Position numbers and translations under genes: made by a program
Shown: one piece after another, positions 22,201 through 34,300 of the stretch
Position numbering within the stretch: the stretch's first letter is position 1
Layout of the letters: each line of letters starts with the position of its first letter
Notes under the pieces: model-generated
Told to the model about the DNA's origin: nothing
The model's input: the letters and a program-made list of their open reading frames with translations, nothing else
Databases searched by the model: none
Assembly (NCBI GenBank): GCA_013397935.1
Contig: VZRN01005382.1
Coordinates: forward strand, 212,084-276,083
From: Dasyornis broadbenti
Taxonomy: Eukaryota > Chordata > Aves > Passeriformes > Dasyornithidae
Direction of reading: 5' to 3'
DNA: 64,000 nucleotides

Positions 22201-24549
22201 GGGTGAGCTTGCCCTGCACAGGGCTCTGAGCCACGAAGAGACAGAACCACTGGCATTGAAAAACCTGGAAGTTACAGCCTCCTCACTTAGACACATACTA
22301 GAGCTTTGCAAAATATTCTTCCCTGTATTTTTTAATTAAATTTGTCACGGTGACAGAGGAAGAGCAGAGGTGTGGAGCGTGTGGGTGACTTGCCTGTGGC
22401 AGGGCAGGGAATGCCAGTCCCTGATCGCATCATCCCAGGCTCACTCCAGGGTTTGAATCCTCAGCATCTCCCAAGGCTTTAAGACTTTTCTACATGCACC
22501 CATCTGCTCACGAGGACTTTTATACTGACCCCAGGGCTTCCCAGGGTGATGTTTTTGGCCACTCACAAGATGATGATCTCTGGAGAGGTTCCTGGTGCCC
22601 TGTGGCATGGTGCTGGCTTGGTCTCTGCTCCCTGGGGCTGGGCTGCAGGGCTTTGGACAGAGTCAGTTCCATTTGCAGGAATGATAATTATTCATTGCTT
22701 TAACACCTGGAATAATATATCGTTACTTTAACCCAGGTAGGAACACTTGCTGCAGGAACAGCCAGTGCAACCACGTCCAGGGCACAGTGACGCTGCCAGA
22801 CCCAAGGATTGTGCCCCAATGTAGTACGTGGTGACTTCTGCATGGCCCAGGAGGAGCGAAATCCACATTCAAGGTCTTTGGGATATCTTTGCATGCAAAA
22901 ATTCAGGACCTGGGGTTGTAGTAGCAAGAGTCAACTCTGTTCTGGTGACATTTAGAGGTGTCAGAATTGATGCTTCAGGTGACCTGCACCATCACCTGCC
23001 CATCCACTCGTCTGTTCCTGGGATCTCCATGTGTCCTTACAACACAGAGACAAAGCCAGGACCTTAAAATAAAGTACAACTCATCCTGTACTTGTAAAGA
23101 ATCCACTGGCTCTGCTTAGAGGGGAAAAACCCCTGATATTTAGTTAATTTTTACCTCAAGGTGCCTTCCACATGAATGTGAGACAGGATACCATGAACTG
23201 TTATTTAAGAGCTCATGGTTGTTAAATTTGATCAACACAAGTTTTGATTCCCAAATGGAAAGAACTGTCTATCTCCTGGAGGAGACAATTTCCAGCAACT
23301 CAGCAGTTAGGATGTACTTCAGGGATTCTGTATGTATTTTGGGGTCTTTAGTTTCTGAGTTTAATTAAAGTTTTAGATTAATGGAGATTCACATGTGACA
23401 CCACCTGGTATTTCATGGGAACGGCTGTGCTTTGCCTCTGGGCTATCACTGCTACCCTGGCTTCACTGAAAGCTTTGCTTCTGATTGCACCAGTGCTCCA
23501 CGTTTTGTTTCTGCAGTTGATTTAATGAAATTAGAGGAGCAAGTTTTGTTTGCCTGACAAAGCTCTCTTGGAGGCTTTGCAGAGATTATGCTGTCAAATT
23601 TTCCCAGGGTAATTTCTAGACATGGTGTAGCTTTTTTCTCCCCTTCTTTCCTCCTTCCCAGACTTCCCCCAGAGCCACCTGCAATTTTTTTTGGATTCAT
23701 CAAGGATATCAGAGCTGGAAAAGAGAGGTATTTGCAATGCTGACTATCCTTCCACCAAATCGGCACTGCTCCCTGCCAGGCTCTGGGGTGGAAAAGAGAA
23801 AATAGGACAAAGGGGAGAGTTTTATCCTCAAGGGGACAAGAAGCAGAGTGTGAGATGCCACCAGTGATCACTTTGAGGAACGGCTGTGGGTGCCCTGAAA
23901 CTACAGGAGGAGGGATCCCAGTGACGGAGTAAACAACTGTGACAGAGAACAGGATCCGCTGAGTGTGGTTTCTGCCTGCTTAGTTAAAATGCAAAATACC
24001 TTGAATGATAAAGAATAGCAATAGTGCTTAATTAGGAATACTTTGCATTTCCTTCTCCTTCTCAGGCTCTAAAAGTGCTGTATAAGCATGAATTGCAGAA
24101 TAGGGTGCTCCCGTGGGATGGAGGGAAGCAGTATGGGCACAGATTGACAGGCTGGGATCAATTTTTGGCTGTTGCTGTGGAAGTTGCAATTCCTGCCATC
24201 GGTGTAGGAGTGACACACAAGCAGCACCCAGGAGCAGTGGTGCCGGTGGGACCCCAAACCCACCTGCAAGCAGGAGAAGACGAGAAAAACCTATCCCTGG
24301 CACATTCCTTGAATGGATTTCCAGTGGGTTCATGAGGGCGATGCTCTCGTCCCGGGGAACACGTGTGTCATGGCAAAGGACACCCCAGTAAATGCTGTTC
24401 CTCGCAGCCCAGAGCGTGGGTGAGCCCCGGAGGCTGCTGGGGGATGGAAGACCCGCAAACCACCGAGGGGCACCTGCTTGGGCCTTAATCACTCATCTTC
24501 TTCTGTGATAAACGAAAATGGAGAAAAGGTTTAAAAAGCCCCAAACCCA
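19286..24549. other. CFAP53-MYO5B intergenic region
   Basis: About 5.2 kb with the CFAP53 3' UTR at its left end. There are pyrimidine-rich stretches at about 20280-20480. I see no CR1 copy here, unlike the flanking introns, and no convincing exon or RNA gene. Confidence 0.5.
19614..19619 (+). terminator. Candidate CFAP53 poly(A) signal (ATTAAA)
   Basis: ATTAAA lies about 330 nt after the CFAP53 stop, followed within 40 nt by a T/GT-rich stretch (tgtttctttgtattt). It is a common poly(A) hexamer variant. A further ATTAAA lies at about 19713 and a canonical AATAAA at about 20607. Sequence alone cannot choose between them. Confidence 0.35.
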
Positions 24550-25300
24550 AAACCAACCTATGCTGCCGGGGGGACCCTGCTCGGGGGGCGCCGGAGCTGG
24601 GCGGGACGAGTAGGACCGCCGGGGAAGCGGCCGGGAAGAAAGAATATTTATTAAAAAGAGCTTTAAAAAAAAAAGAAATAATAACAAAAGCTGAGCGGAA
24701 GGGAACCGAACACAGGCGAGGCGAGGCGAGCCGCCCCATACCTGAGCGGGGCGCGGCGGAGGCGGAGCGGCGCTGCCTCCTCCTCCTCCTTCTCCTCCTC
24801 CTGCTGCTGCTGCCGCTCCCTTCGCTTCCCGTGCCCGCGCTCGGCCGGCCGCGGCGGGTGTAAAGGTCGGAGTGCCGGAGTGTCCGTGTGTCCGTGCGGC
24901 GGTCAGTCCGGCCGCCCGCCGCCCCCATGCCCCGCGCCTAGCGCCGCCCGCCCCGGCCATGTCCGCCGCGCAGCTCTACACCAAGGTGAGTGCGGAGGGG
25001 GAGCGGGGGCTCTGCGGGTGCCTCTCTGTGTTCCGTCTGTCCCGGGAGGGGCTGTTTCCCAGCCTGGGAGGGGCTCCGCAACTTTCCCCGCACCCGCCGG
25101 GACGGCGGCCGCAGGTGCGCGGGATGCGGAGGGGGCATCCCCGCCGTCCCCCCGCGGGTCCCGCTCGCCTCCTGGCCCCCCGGCGTTTCACCCACCCGGG
25201 TGCTCTGCAGTGGAGGCTGAACTTCGCCCGTGGGTCACGGCGGTGGCCTCGCCCTCCGTGCGCTCCGTCACCTGCGCGGCCAAAACACTCTCAGCCTCCC
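24550..25300 (+). promoter_or_regulatory. MYO5B: MYO5B CpG-island promoter and 5' UTR
   Basis: A strongly GC- and CpG-rich block surrounds exon 1. It includes a pyrimidine/trinucleotide stretch (TCC and TGC repeats, about 24776-24815) in the probable 5' UTR or core promoter. Purine-rich gcgaggcgaggcgag and an A-rich tract (about 24655-24680) lie upstream. No clear TATA box is seen. The minus strand carries a good splice donor at about 24742, which would suit divergent transcription. Confidence 0.7.
24959..24985 (+). CDS. MYO5B: MYO5B coding exon 1
   Basis: The ATG is at 24959 inside the CpG island, encoding MSAAQLYTK, and the donor is accaag|gtgagt, phase 0. Human has MSVGELYSQ at the same length (nine codons), so the start and exon size are conserved while four of the nine residues differ (positions 3-5 and 8-9 include the changes). 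The next intron is about 25.7 kb. Confidence 0.92.
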
Positions 25301-28300
25301 CAGATCCCGCTGGAATAATTCTTCCCTGTTGTACACCTAAACCACGGGGGTGGAGGGGGAGGAAGATGCCGTCCCTAGAATCACAGAATCGCAGGGTGAA
25401 TGCCGTAACTCACCGAAACGCTTCCGAGGTGTCCGGTTTCCAGAGTCCTTTTTGTTCCGCAACTCCTGGATGTGACCCCTTGGCAGGGGTGCGATGGGAC
25501 GCACCCGCTTCCTCATGGCAGCCGGGGAAGGTGACATGGCTGGTGGCCTGGCTGGGCACTGCGCTCCGACGGGCCCGACGCTTCCCACAGGGAAGCTCTG
25601 CTCTTAAAAAGTGATCGTGATGGGAATTAGAGGCTCAGGTGCTGATTTTTAAGCAGCGCCCGAGGTCTGGACAAGAAAATCACTGTTTCCACTCTGGTTT
25701 AATTTATTTTTTGTTATTTTGTGGCTGTGGGATACTTGGTTATTCCCAGTCCTTGGCCAGACCAGGCTGTGGGTGCCTCCCACACACTTTGGGGCTTTCC
25801 GCCCCTCTTCCCAGGGAGAGGTTTGTGTCCAGAGAGATCTTTGCCGATTGACTTGTCCCGATGAAAGAGCTCCTCGCCGGCAGCGGGGGATCCGCCTGGC
25901 TTGGGTCTCTCTCTGCTGTGGAGAGAGCCCCTCTCCCTGTGCTCTGCATCTTCCAGGGCTGCTCGGGAGTGCTGCGGGCAGCCGGGATCCGGGGAACGTG
26001 TTCCGTCAAAGCCATCAATAACACTGGGCAGGGGCTCCTCGGTAGAAGTGCTTGGCTTCAGACAAGGTTTAGCTGTGCAGAGTGTCAGCATCATCTGTTG
26101 TAAAAATGAGAATTTTAGTGTTTTACATTCTTCCTGTCACCATGGTCAGCCCACGGAGGTGCTGCCGGATTGGCACCAGGAACCACTTTTTGTCTCCTGG
26201 GCTTAACTTTGCCGCAGATTTCTGCTTCTATAAGTCATTTTGCCAACAGCTTTTTTATGTAATGCCACGTGGGGGTTGCCACGTATTTTTTTCTTTGGCT
26301 GTTGCTGTCAAAGGGATGCAGGATGAATGGTGGATCTGGCGGCTCCTCCTTTGAACCTGTCGGGATTGCAGAAGCCCCGCTGGACTGAGCCAGGCTGTCT
26401 GTGAGTGGGATGACCTCCATCCTTCTTGGGAGCATTTAAAAAGCAAAGTTTGGAAAATCTTTTTCCCTTGGAAAATCTGAAGAGGAGTAAAGAAGTAAAG
26501 CTGTGGCTTAACTGCTCTGATGTGCCAACCGCAACATGTCTTAGGATGAGTGCATGGATGTGGTGGCAAGCATCCCTGGGGAGGTGGGAGGTTGTCTCTG
26601 AGTGCTGTGTTATCCCTGTTTGTGGGCTGATTAAATCAACCTGGTTAATTGATTTTTAACTTGATGACCAGGCAATTAACCTGTGTTGCCTTTTTTATGC
26701 TGCCTTGGTTTATGCTCCTGTTGATCCGTTGAACAGGTGTGAGATGCCTCCTGGGGTGTTGCTTGGGTTCCTGTTGCTGTACAGGGACTTTCTGATGAGG
26801 AAGTGGTGGGGATTTGGTGGCAATCTGTGTGTGTTGTTAATTTTAGATTTATTTTTAATAACAACAAACTTTCTCAGTGAGAGCAGGTGTTTCAGCACTG
26901 GCCCTTTTGCTGTTGCCTGTCAGTTTTGCAGGAACATTCTAGGGATGCAGCTGGTTTTTTAGGTGGTGGGACCGTGGGCTGGAACCTACAGGGGTCACCT
27001 GTGCAGCTGAGTCATGGTGAAATTTAGGACTGTCCTGCTGGGCTGTCTGCTGCATGGGGCCTGTGTGCCAGCTCTGGCCTTTGAAGCAGCAGGAAAAATG
27101 TTTCCTGTGACTTTGAGAATACAAGGAAAAAGCCAAAGAAGGCTTGAAAACCTCAACTAACCACACAGCCTTGAGGTGCTGAGCCTGGTGGTGTGGGCTG
27201 GTGCCGGAGATCCCCGAGGTGAAGGGGCAGTGTTGGTCTCTGACATTAAGGAAGGTCCTGGTGCTCGCATGCACATCAGCTCTGAGCAGCAGGAGACTTC
27301 CCAGGAGCAGAGGCGGGGCCTCCTGGGTCACCTTGGCGGCGGGGTGGGGATGAGGCCGTTTGAGGGGGTCCGGAGGAAGGGGAGGTGGATGATCCGGAGT
27401 CAGTGCAGCTTGTCTTGCTGGGAGCCTATTGATCCCACGTGTGGTGTTGCATTAGCACAGCCACAACTGTACCTTCCTCTGAGTCATTCCTCCTCCTGTG
27501 GGAACCAGGATGAGAGAAACTGCTGGGGAGCCACTTTCAGGCATCCAGGTGGGAATTCTCAGGTCTCCTTCCTGCTGAGCTGCAATGGGAGCTGGTGTGT
27601 GTTTGTGTAGAGAGCCCTGAACTTCCACGTAGTGCTGGCAGGAGGTTTTCTAGGACCTTGTGGGGATACACAGTAGTAATTTGGTGCATAAGTTCATCAT
27701 CATGCTGATGAATTTAATGTGTTAGAATGGGCATTGCCCTGGGGAGCACTTAGGCAGGAGAGGAACTCATCCTGGGAACACCAGCAGCTGTGAGCTCCTG
27801 CTGGAGGCCTTCTCCATGGGATGCCTCGCTGTGCTCCTTTTAAGATCAGGGCTGACTGGTGTTTAATAGCCCCCATCAAACAGGATAATTAATAGCCGTG
27901 CCTAATTATGGGCATGAGAGTGGTTCCAAAACAGCCTCAATCTTCAAGCATGTAGGACTCCACTCTGATAAAGAGTTAGGGAGAGACCATTGGAATACTC
28001 TTCTCACTCTCAGTGCTTTGCCTGAGGACTCTGGGGTTATCTGGTTGTGGATTTTATTTTGTGGCAGAATCAAACGGGTTTAGTTCACGTCCCAGCAGAA
28101 GAGGAGCTCTGTGGCAGAGGATGCAGACCTCGTCCTGGAGCTGCTGGCCCCAGCCTGTGCAAGAGGAGTAGGGCAGGTAGTGGTATCAAGGATTCCAGCC
28201 TGCAAAAACCTGTTCCAGATGGAGAACTAGAGGAACTTTGCCTAATCTGTGCCTTGCCCAAGAAACATCTTTCTAAGGCTGCTTGGGCTGGCCCTGCTCC

Positions 28301-31300
28301 TGCCACGTCCCTGATGTGCCCAGCTGCAGCACTGCCCAGACAAATTGGTTGCTGCTGGGCAGGGGAGTTTCTCAAATCCTCTTTACCTGCAGCAGGAGGC
28401 AAAGACAGATCGTGCAGAGTCCTCACCTTGCTCTCCAGGCAGAGCCTTCCAAAGAGACCTGTTGCTGGTGCAGCTGAGACACAGCCCAGGTGGCTGCAGT
28501 GCAACCCCCGAGAGCCTGTGGGGGCCAGCGTGACCTGCAGTGGGATAAATCCCCGAGAGCCTGTGGGGGCCAGCGTGACCTGCAGTGGGATAAATCCCCG
28601 AGAGCCTGTGGGGACCAGCGTGACCTGCAGTGGGATAAATCCCTGAGAGCCTGTGGGGGCCAGCGTGACCTGCAGTGGGATAAATCCCCGAGAGCCTGTG
28701 GGGGCCAGCGTGACCTGCAGTGGGATAAATCCCCGAGAGCCTGTGCAGGGCTCAGCATGACCCTGAAGTGGGATAACTCCCCATGGGCTAGCGTGACCTG
28801 CAGTGGGATAATGGGTTGCTCTGTGCCCTGGGCTGGATGCTGGGCAGGAGGGATGGATGAGGACATTGCCCATGGAAGGTGGCATCTCCAGCAGCGGGGT
28901 TGAGTTGCAGCATTAAACCAGAAATTAGAGTTGTTTGCATGGCTGGCCTTTGTTGTGTTGTAAGGTGAAGCTCTTCATATGACAAAAACAAGAGTAATTG
29001 CTTTGGCCTTTGGATGTTCTGCTCTCTTAAAGGTGCTTCTTAAAATATGTTAATTGTTCTAGTAAGTATAGCCTCTGAACCTCATGCAAAATAGTGCTTC
29101 TGCCAGGCTGGGGAGTAAGCTGTGTCTTTCTGCTCCCGGGGTGTTGTGCAGCTCGAGATACACTCTTCAGAAGGTTTCCAAGCTCTGGGTAAATAAGAAA
29201 CCAGGGTATTTATTTTTCATATTATTTTTTTCCCTCCCATTGTGCTAAGCAGCTGCTATTTGCCAAGTATTTTCTTACAGACGATGGAACTTAATGCATT
29301 AAAAAATCCTCTTCTAATGGCGAGTGTTGGGTATAGAAAGCTCTCTAGTTTTCACTTGAAGTTGTATTAAATGAAATAGCTGGAATGAATTGGTAGTTTC
29401 TGACCCTAGGGGAGAAACTTTTCAAAAGTACATAAATGCTGCCAGTGTGATCACACACTGATTGAGTCAATGAATTGGCATAAAGCTTCTGGCATAAAAC
29501 CTTCTGAAAGTTATTTATCCTGCAAGGCTCGGGGAGGATTCGTCCTTAACATGTGCCTGTGTGCTGGTTTGGGGCTGAGAAGCAGCTGGGAAGGAGAGAG
29601 AAGATTTTCTGTGGATTGTGTAGAACAAATTCTGGGAATAAGTGTTGGGGGCAGGGAGTGTTTGGGGTTCAGTCCCAGGACATTCACAGGATGCTGGAGA
29701 GCTCCTGAACTCCTGCTGTTGCTGTTAGGAAAAGCAGGTTATAGCTGAAGGTTTTTGTCTTTTATTCTTCTTTATTTTAGATTATGAGAACACGTCTGGG
29801 TCATGCCACAAAGGGCAGGGACAGCTCGGAGGCCACGCTGGGATTTTTATTTAAGGATGAGGCCGTCTCGCTGAAGGAGCTGGGTCCGTCGGCATCCCTA
29901 GGCTCCTCCTGATCCTGCCTCATTATGAGCTGCAGTGGCAGAGAGAAAATCATTGAAATGTAAACTCTGATTGCTCCAGCCAGCTCTCTGCAGCTGGGGA
30001 CTGTGCCAAGGGCATGGCCAGCACCGCAGCCGCTCGGGGCTCCCTCGGCGTTCCTCTAGTGGCATGGGGGAGAGAAAGGCAGAGCCAAGCCTGGGGCTTC
30101 AGTACTCTTCTGTTCACTGGGTCTGGGCCTCGAGTGGATGCTAGGGAGGTGAGAGACTGTGGCTTGGGGGGCATTTCCCTCACTCTATGGGCAGGGTACG
30201 GCCAGAGTTCACCCCGTGCTCTCCTGGCACTGTGTGGGTGCCCGTCCCACTGTAGGGCATGCTGCTCCAGGGGCTTTGTGCTGCAAAAATAACCCCATTT
30301 TCTTTTCTGTTTGTGCAATTTTTCATCTCAGTTGTGCATTTAATAGCCCCTGTGCTTGGGTCAGACGAGAGCCGCTGAGCCAAGGAGCAGGGAGCTCAGT
30401 GCAGGTGCTGGGGCACAGCCCCAGGAACGATTCCAGCAGGGTTAATTAGCTAGATTCCCCGCTTTATGCCCTCTTGCTGGCTGGGATTAATTCACTTGCT
30501 GTTTTAAAAAACCGTTTTTGAGAATTCCTGCCCTGATTCTGCTCTAAGGGTGTGAAACTGTGATGTGGGAATCCAGTGCAAGCAAACCCAAGTTGCAGTG
30601 ATTTGCTGGGTTAACTCCAGGGTGAAGGATGGGAGCAGCGGTGGGTCTGAGACAGTGCTGTGCTGGTTCTTATGGGATTGGGTGGGATGAGTCGTTCCTG
30701 CCCTTTCCTGCCCTGAGGAAGGAGTTTATCTGAGGTTACTTGTTACAGGCAGCCTGGCTGCTGTTGAGGAATGTATTTACAGGGGAGGATTTTTGCTTTG
30801 ATGTTCTTTCTTGCTGCCAATTACCAGGCACAGAAAATAACGACCCTGAATGTGAACTCATGCATCTCTTCTGGTGACCGAAAAAGAAGGCTGTGTGTGT
30901 TTGTGACTGTATTTTTATACATATATTATATATATGTTTAAACATCTCAGTTTTCAGTAATGGAGTGCAGTTCTAGATGTGTTGGACTTTTTATTTACAC
31001 ACCAATTAATCTGAAGCTCTGTCCAAAACAGGAGTAAGGTACCCTTACTGCAGTAGTTGTCCTTCAAGGAATCCACAGGAGTAGCCCCACTTGAGCATGA
31101 AGGTGGACTTTGTACCTTCCAAGTTAGCCATGGGTGTAATAAACATGAGGTAACGCAGGTGAAACTCTGAGTTGGGTGTTTTTGTGTGGTGCTATTGCCT
31201 GCTCTTTGACCTTTCCTGCACACAGAGGCCTTTGGTGGTGGTTAAAGGAACATCAGTGTGAACTACTATCCAGGTCAGGAAAATGACTGCTGTTATTGCA

Positions 31301-34300
31301 GCCGGACCTCAAGCTGTGGCAGATACCTGAAGTGTTTGCAAAACACTTTAGGGACGAATTTGCTGCTTAGCAAAACTGAAAGAAGTTCCATGTGAGCTTT
31401 CTTGTGTCTCGAGTTGTTGTAAAGCCATTGCCCTCGTATGCCTCTGGCCTGCTCTAAGACACGTCTTGTGGGGCTGGGTTTTGGCTTAGCCTGAACCTTC
31501 AGGTGTCAGCAGGGACCTGTCCAGAGATGGTGGCAGGGCTGGGAAGGACCAAGCTTGGTGATTGATGTGCTTCACATGGCTCTCCTCGCTTGAACACTTC
31601 AATGTGTTGTCTGGGTCATGGTAAACTCATCAGTTCTACTAATGAAGCTTTTGAGAGTTTGGTATTTCTGCTCTTTGCGTTTCCTGTGGTGTCCAGAGGG
31701 TTTGGAGAAGAGCATCCCTATGGGAAGAGCCTGCAGCCTGGAAATGTGACTTTTTCTCCAGCTGCGCTCTCCTTTCATGCGTGATTTGTCCGTGTCTGAA
31801 GCCTTCTCCAGCTGACTGAACCCTGCGAGTCATGGGAATTAGTTAAACGTGTCCAAGTATGAAGTACAGGACTACAAGAACTATAAGCAGCATAGGTCTA
31901 TAAACCCTTTTTGTGAGCAGTATAAGCCCGTAATTGCAGGTGATGACTCCCAACCCACAGCACGATGCAGAATATTATTGGTGGAATGGTGGAATGTTGG
32001 AATGTTGGTGCAGCTCCTGCAGCAGTGTGTGCTCCTGACATGCTGTGCCACCGACCTTTGTTGTTTTTAACCGAATCCCATCTGATTTTTTTTTAGATTT
32101 TATTATTCATTTTCTCCTCCCTGAGCAGTTTTTTGTAGCACTGACTTTTAGTGCCCTGTGTTTGTCCCCAGGAAGCCAATGGTGCTGTCCCTAGGAAGCT
32201 GTTGGGCCTGTCAGCCCTTGCTCTGACAATTCCAGCAGATCAACAGCAGCTCTGTGTACCCTCTTGCTGCTCTCTCCAGCTCTGTATGGGACAGGGCAGG
32301 TTGAATGATACCCTGTTCACATCCTCCTTAATGTACAGCCCTCACCTCCCTCTCTTCATGTTCCCATATCGGCATTGGTGGTTGGACCAGTGGGGTGACT
32401 TTGCCTTCCCTGGATGCTGTGGGTGTTTGGTGCTTCCATGGATCCTCACTGAGAGATGTGGGCTGTGTCATGGGATCCCAGAATGATTTGGGTTGGATGG
32501 GGCCTTAAGGGTCATCCTATCTCATCCCCTGCCTGGGCTGGCACACCTTCTGCTATTGCAGGCTGCTCCAAGGGGTGGGGCAGGCACAGCTTCTCTGGGG
32601 AACCTACTCCTTTGGGAAACCTGTGTCCATCCTGTTCCTTATCTGTGAGTCTCTGTTTGCCACGTGCTTCCAGCTTAGCTGTTCCTTGAGAACGTCCTCT
32701 CCACGTCTGGGGTTGACCAACCCTTTCCGACCACAACCGGTTCCCATCCTGCTGGACCATGGGCAGCCCATGCAAGGATGATTTCCCTTGGTGTCTCCAC
32801 ACCTCGGTGGGGCACTTACACCCAGCTAATGCAAACCTTCACCCTTCCCGTGAGTCACTGCCCAAGCTCCCTCCTGGAGGTGTCACGGCGCGTGAGGTGC
32901 TGTGGGATGTGCCAACCACCACTTACGGTGCTGCTGGAAGCAGGATGTGCTGTGGGTGAATCACAGCCACTGCTTACCCCAATAACATATTACACCTCAG
33001 GGACGTGGCCTGGCGAGTCATTACTCTTCAAAGAGAAAAAAGACCCTTAATGTATTTAAAGATGGCTTTTTAAAAATCACGGGAATGTCCGGTTTCTTCT
33101 GGAAGCCCCACAGGGATGGTTGCAGGTGGCTTAGGAAAACCTGCAGCTGCCAGAGCAGGTTCGATGTGAGCAAGCAGCTGGGGCAGCTGACTGTATTAGC
33201 AAATGAGTGTTGAAAAGGTCTTTAAAATAGAAGACAAATGAAAAAATTCTGTTCTCTGTGCCTGCTGAGGGGCTGGTCCTTGATGCTACACCCCAGGCAA
33301 GCACTGCTGGTGTAAGCACATCTCAAGGCAGCCAGTGGATGCCAAGATGCTGAGGTGATAGAAGTTGTATTTTTCAATCTAATTAAGCTGATAACTCCTT
33401 GTGGATTTATGCTGCTTAATTACTGTGAGCTCTCGGAAGTTGGGTGCTGTAGGTGTTGCTGTTCTTTGGGCAGAGAGTGTGGTGCCACTGAGTGCCCTGG
33501 GCAGGGTGAGGGGCTCGTTCAGCAACGCTCAGTCTCCTGGTGGGGTGGGCACAGTGAGCTGGAGGTGGCTTTCACGTGGCAGTACTGGACTGTTGTGGTC
33601 TTGCATTAGTCCCACATCTCCTGGTAGAACCATGTGTCTTGTTTTGGAGACAGGTTGGAGGAGAAGGTTCTGCTCTAGAGCCACACCGTCCTGACCTGAA
33701 GGTGGATGTGGCAATACTAGTGTGGCTCTTGCCAGCCTTTCCCACAGTTGTGGAGTGTCTGTTTGTTGTCTAGCTGATGCCTCTTTCACCACCATGTTCA
33801 GTGGTAAGAAATAAAATAATGAAAGAAATTAATGACAAAGAGCCACTTACTCAGAGCGTGGTCCGCATCTCACATCTTTGCGCTGTCCCTTTGCTTTCCT
33901 GTCTCACCTGATCTTGGAAGAAATCAGTTCTCTGCTGGGTTAGGCTGTGAACACCTGCACTATCATTCTGTAGGTAGCGGTACCAACAAGGCATGTTTTA
34001 GCTGGAGCAAGACCTTTAACACCACTGAAAAGCTCTTAGGGAAGGCAGGTCTGCATGATGTGTGAACATCTCACCTGGGGGCTGGTGTAGTGCTGCCCAC
34101 AGGGGTGTCTGCTGGGCCTCCCCTGCTCCTCTGAATTGGGGTTTTCTCCCAGTCTCTTTCAGGGAACAGAGGTTCAGGGTGCTGGACCTGCCCTTGGCTC
34201 TCCTGCACCTCATGCTTTATGGCCCTGGGCAGTATGAAGAGTCTGGCCAGAGATAAGAAGCTGTTGCTCTCCTTTCCTTCTGCTTGTTTTCTTCCCTCTG

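Noticed and set aside
22440..22470. gtttgaatcct resembling a tRNA T-loop
   Set aside because: No acceptor stem or anticodon arm could be built around it.
25374..25398. Short sequence like a reversed CR1 tail (agaatcacagaatcgcag)
   Set aside because: No CR1 body follows, and a match this short can arise by chance.
24485..25614. Long open frames in the MYO5B CpG island, both strands
   Set aside because: High GC removes stop codons by chance. The composition is Ala/Gly/Arg/Pro rich without domains, and the island is explained as the MYO5B promoter.
28085..28885. 266-codon periodic open frame on the minus strand
   Set aside because: The periodicity comes from the 45-bp minisatellite, both strands are open, and no start context, splice support or known domain is present.
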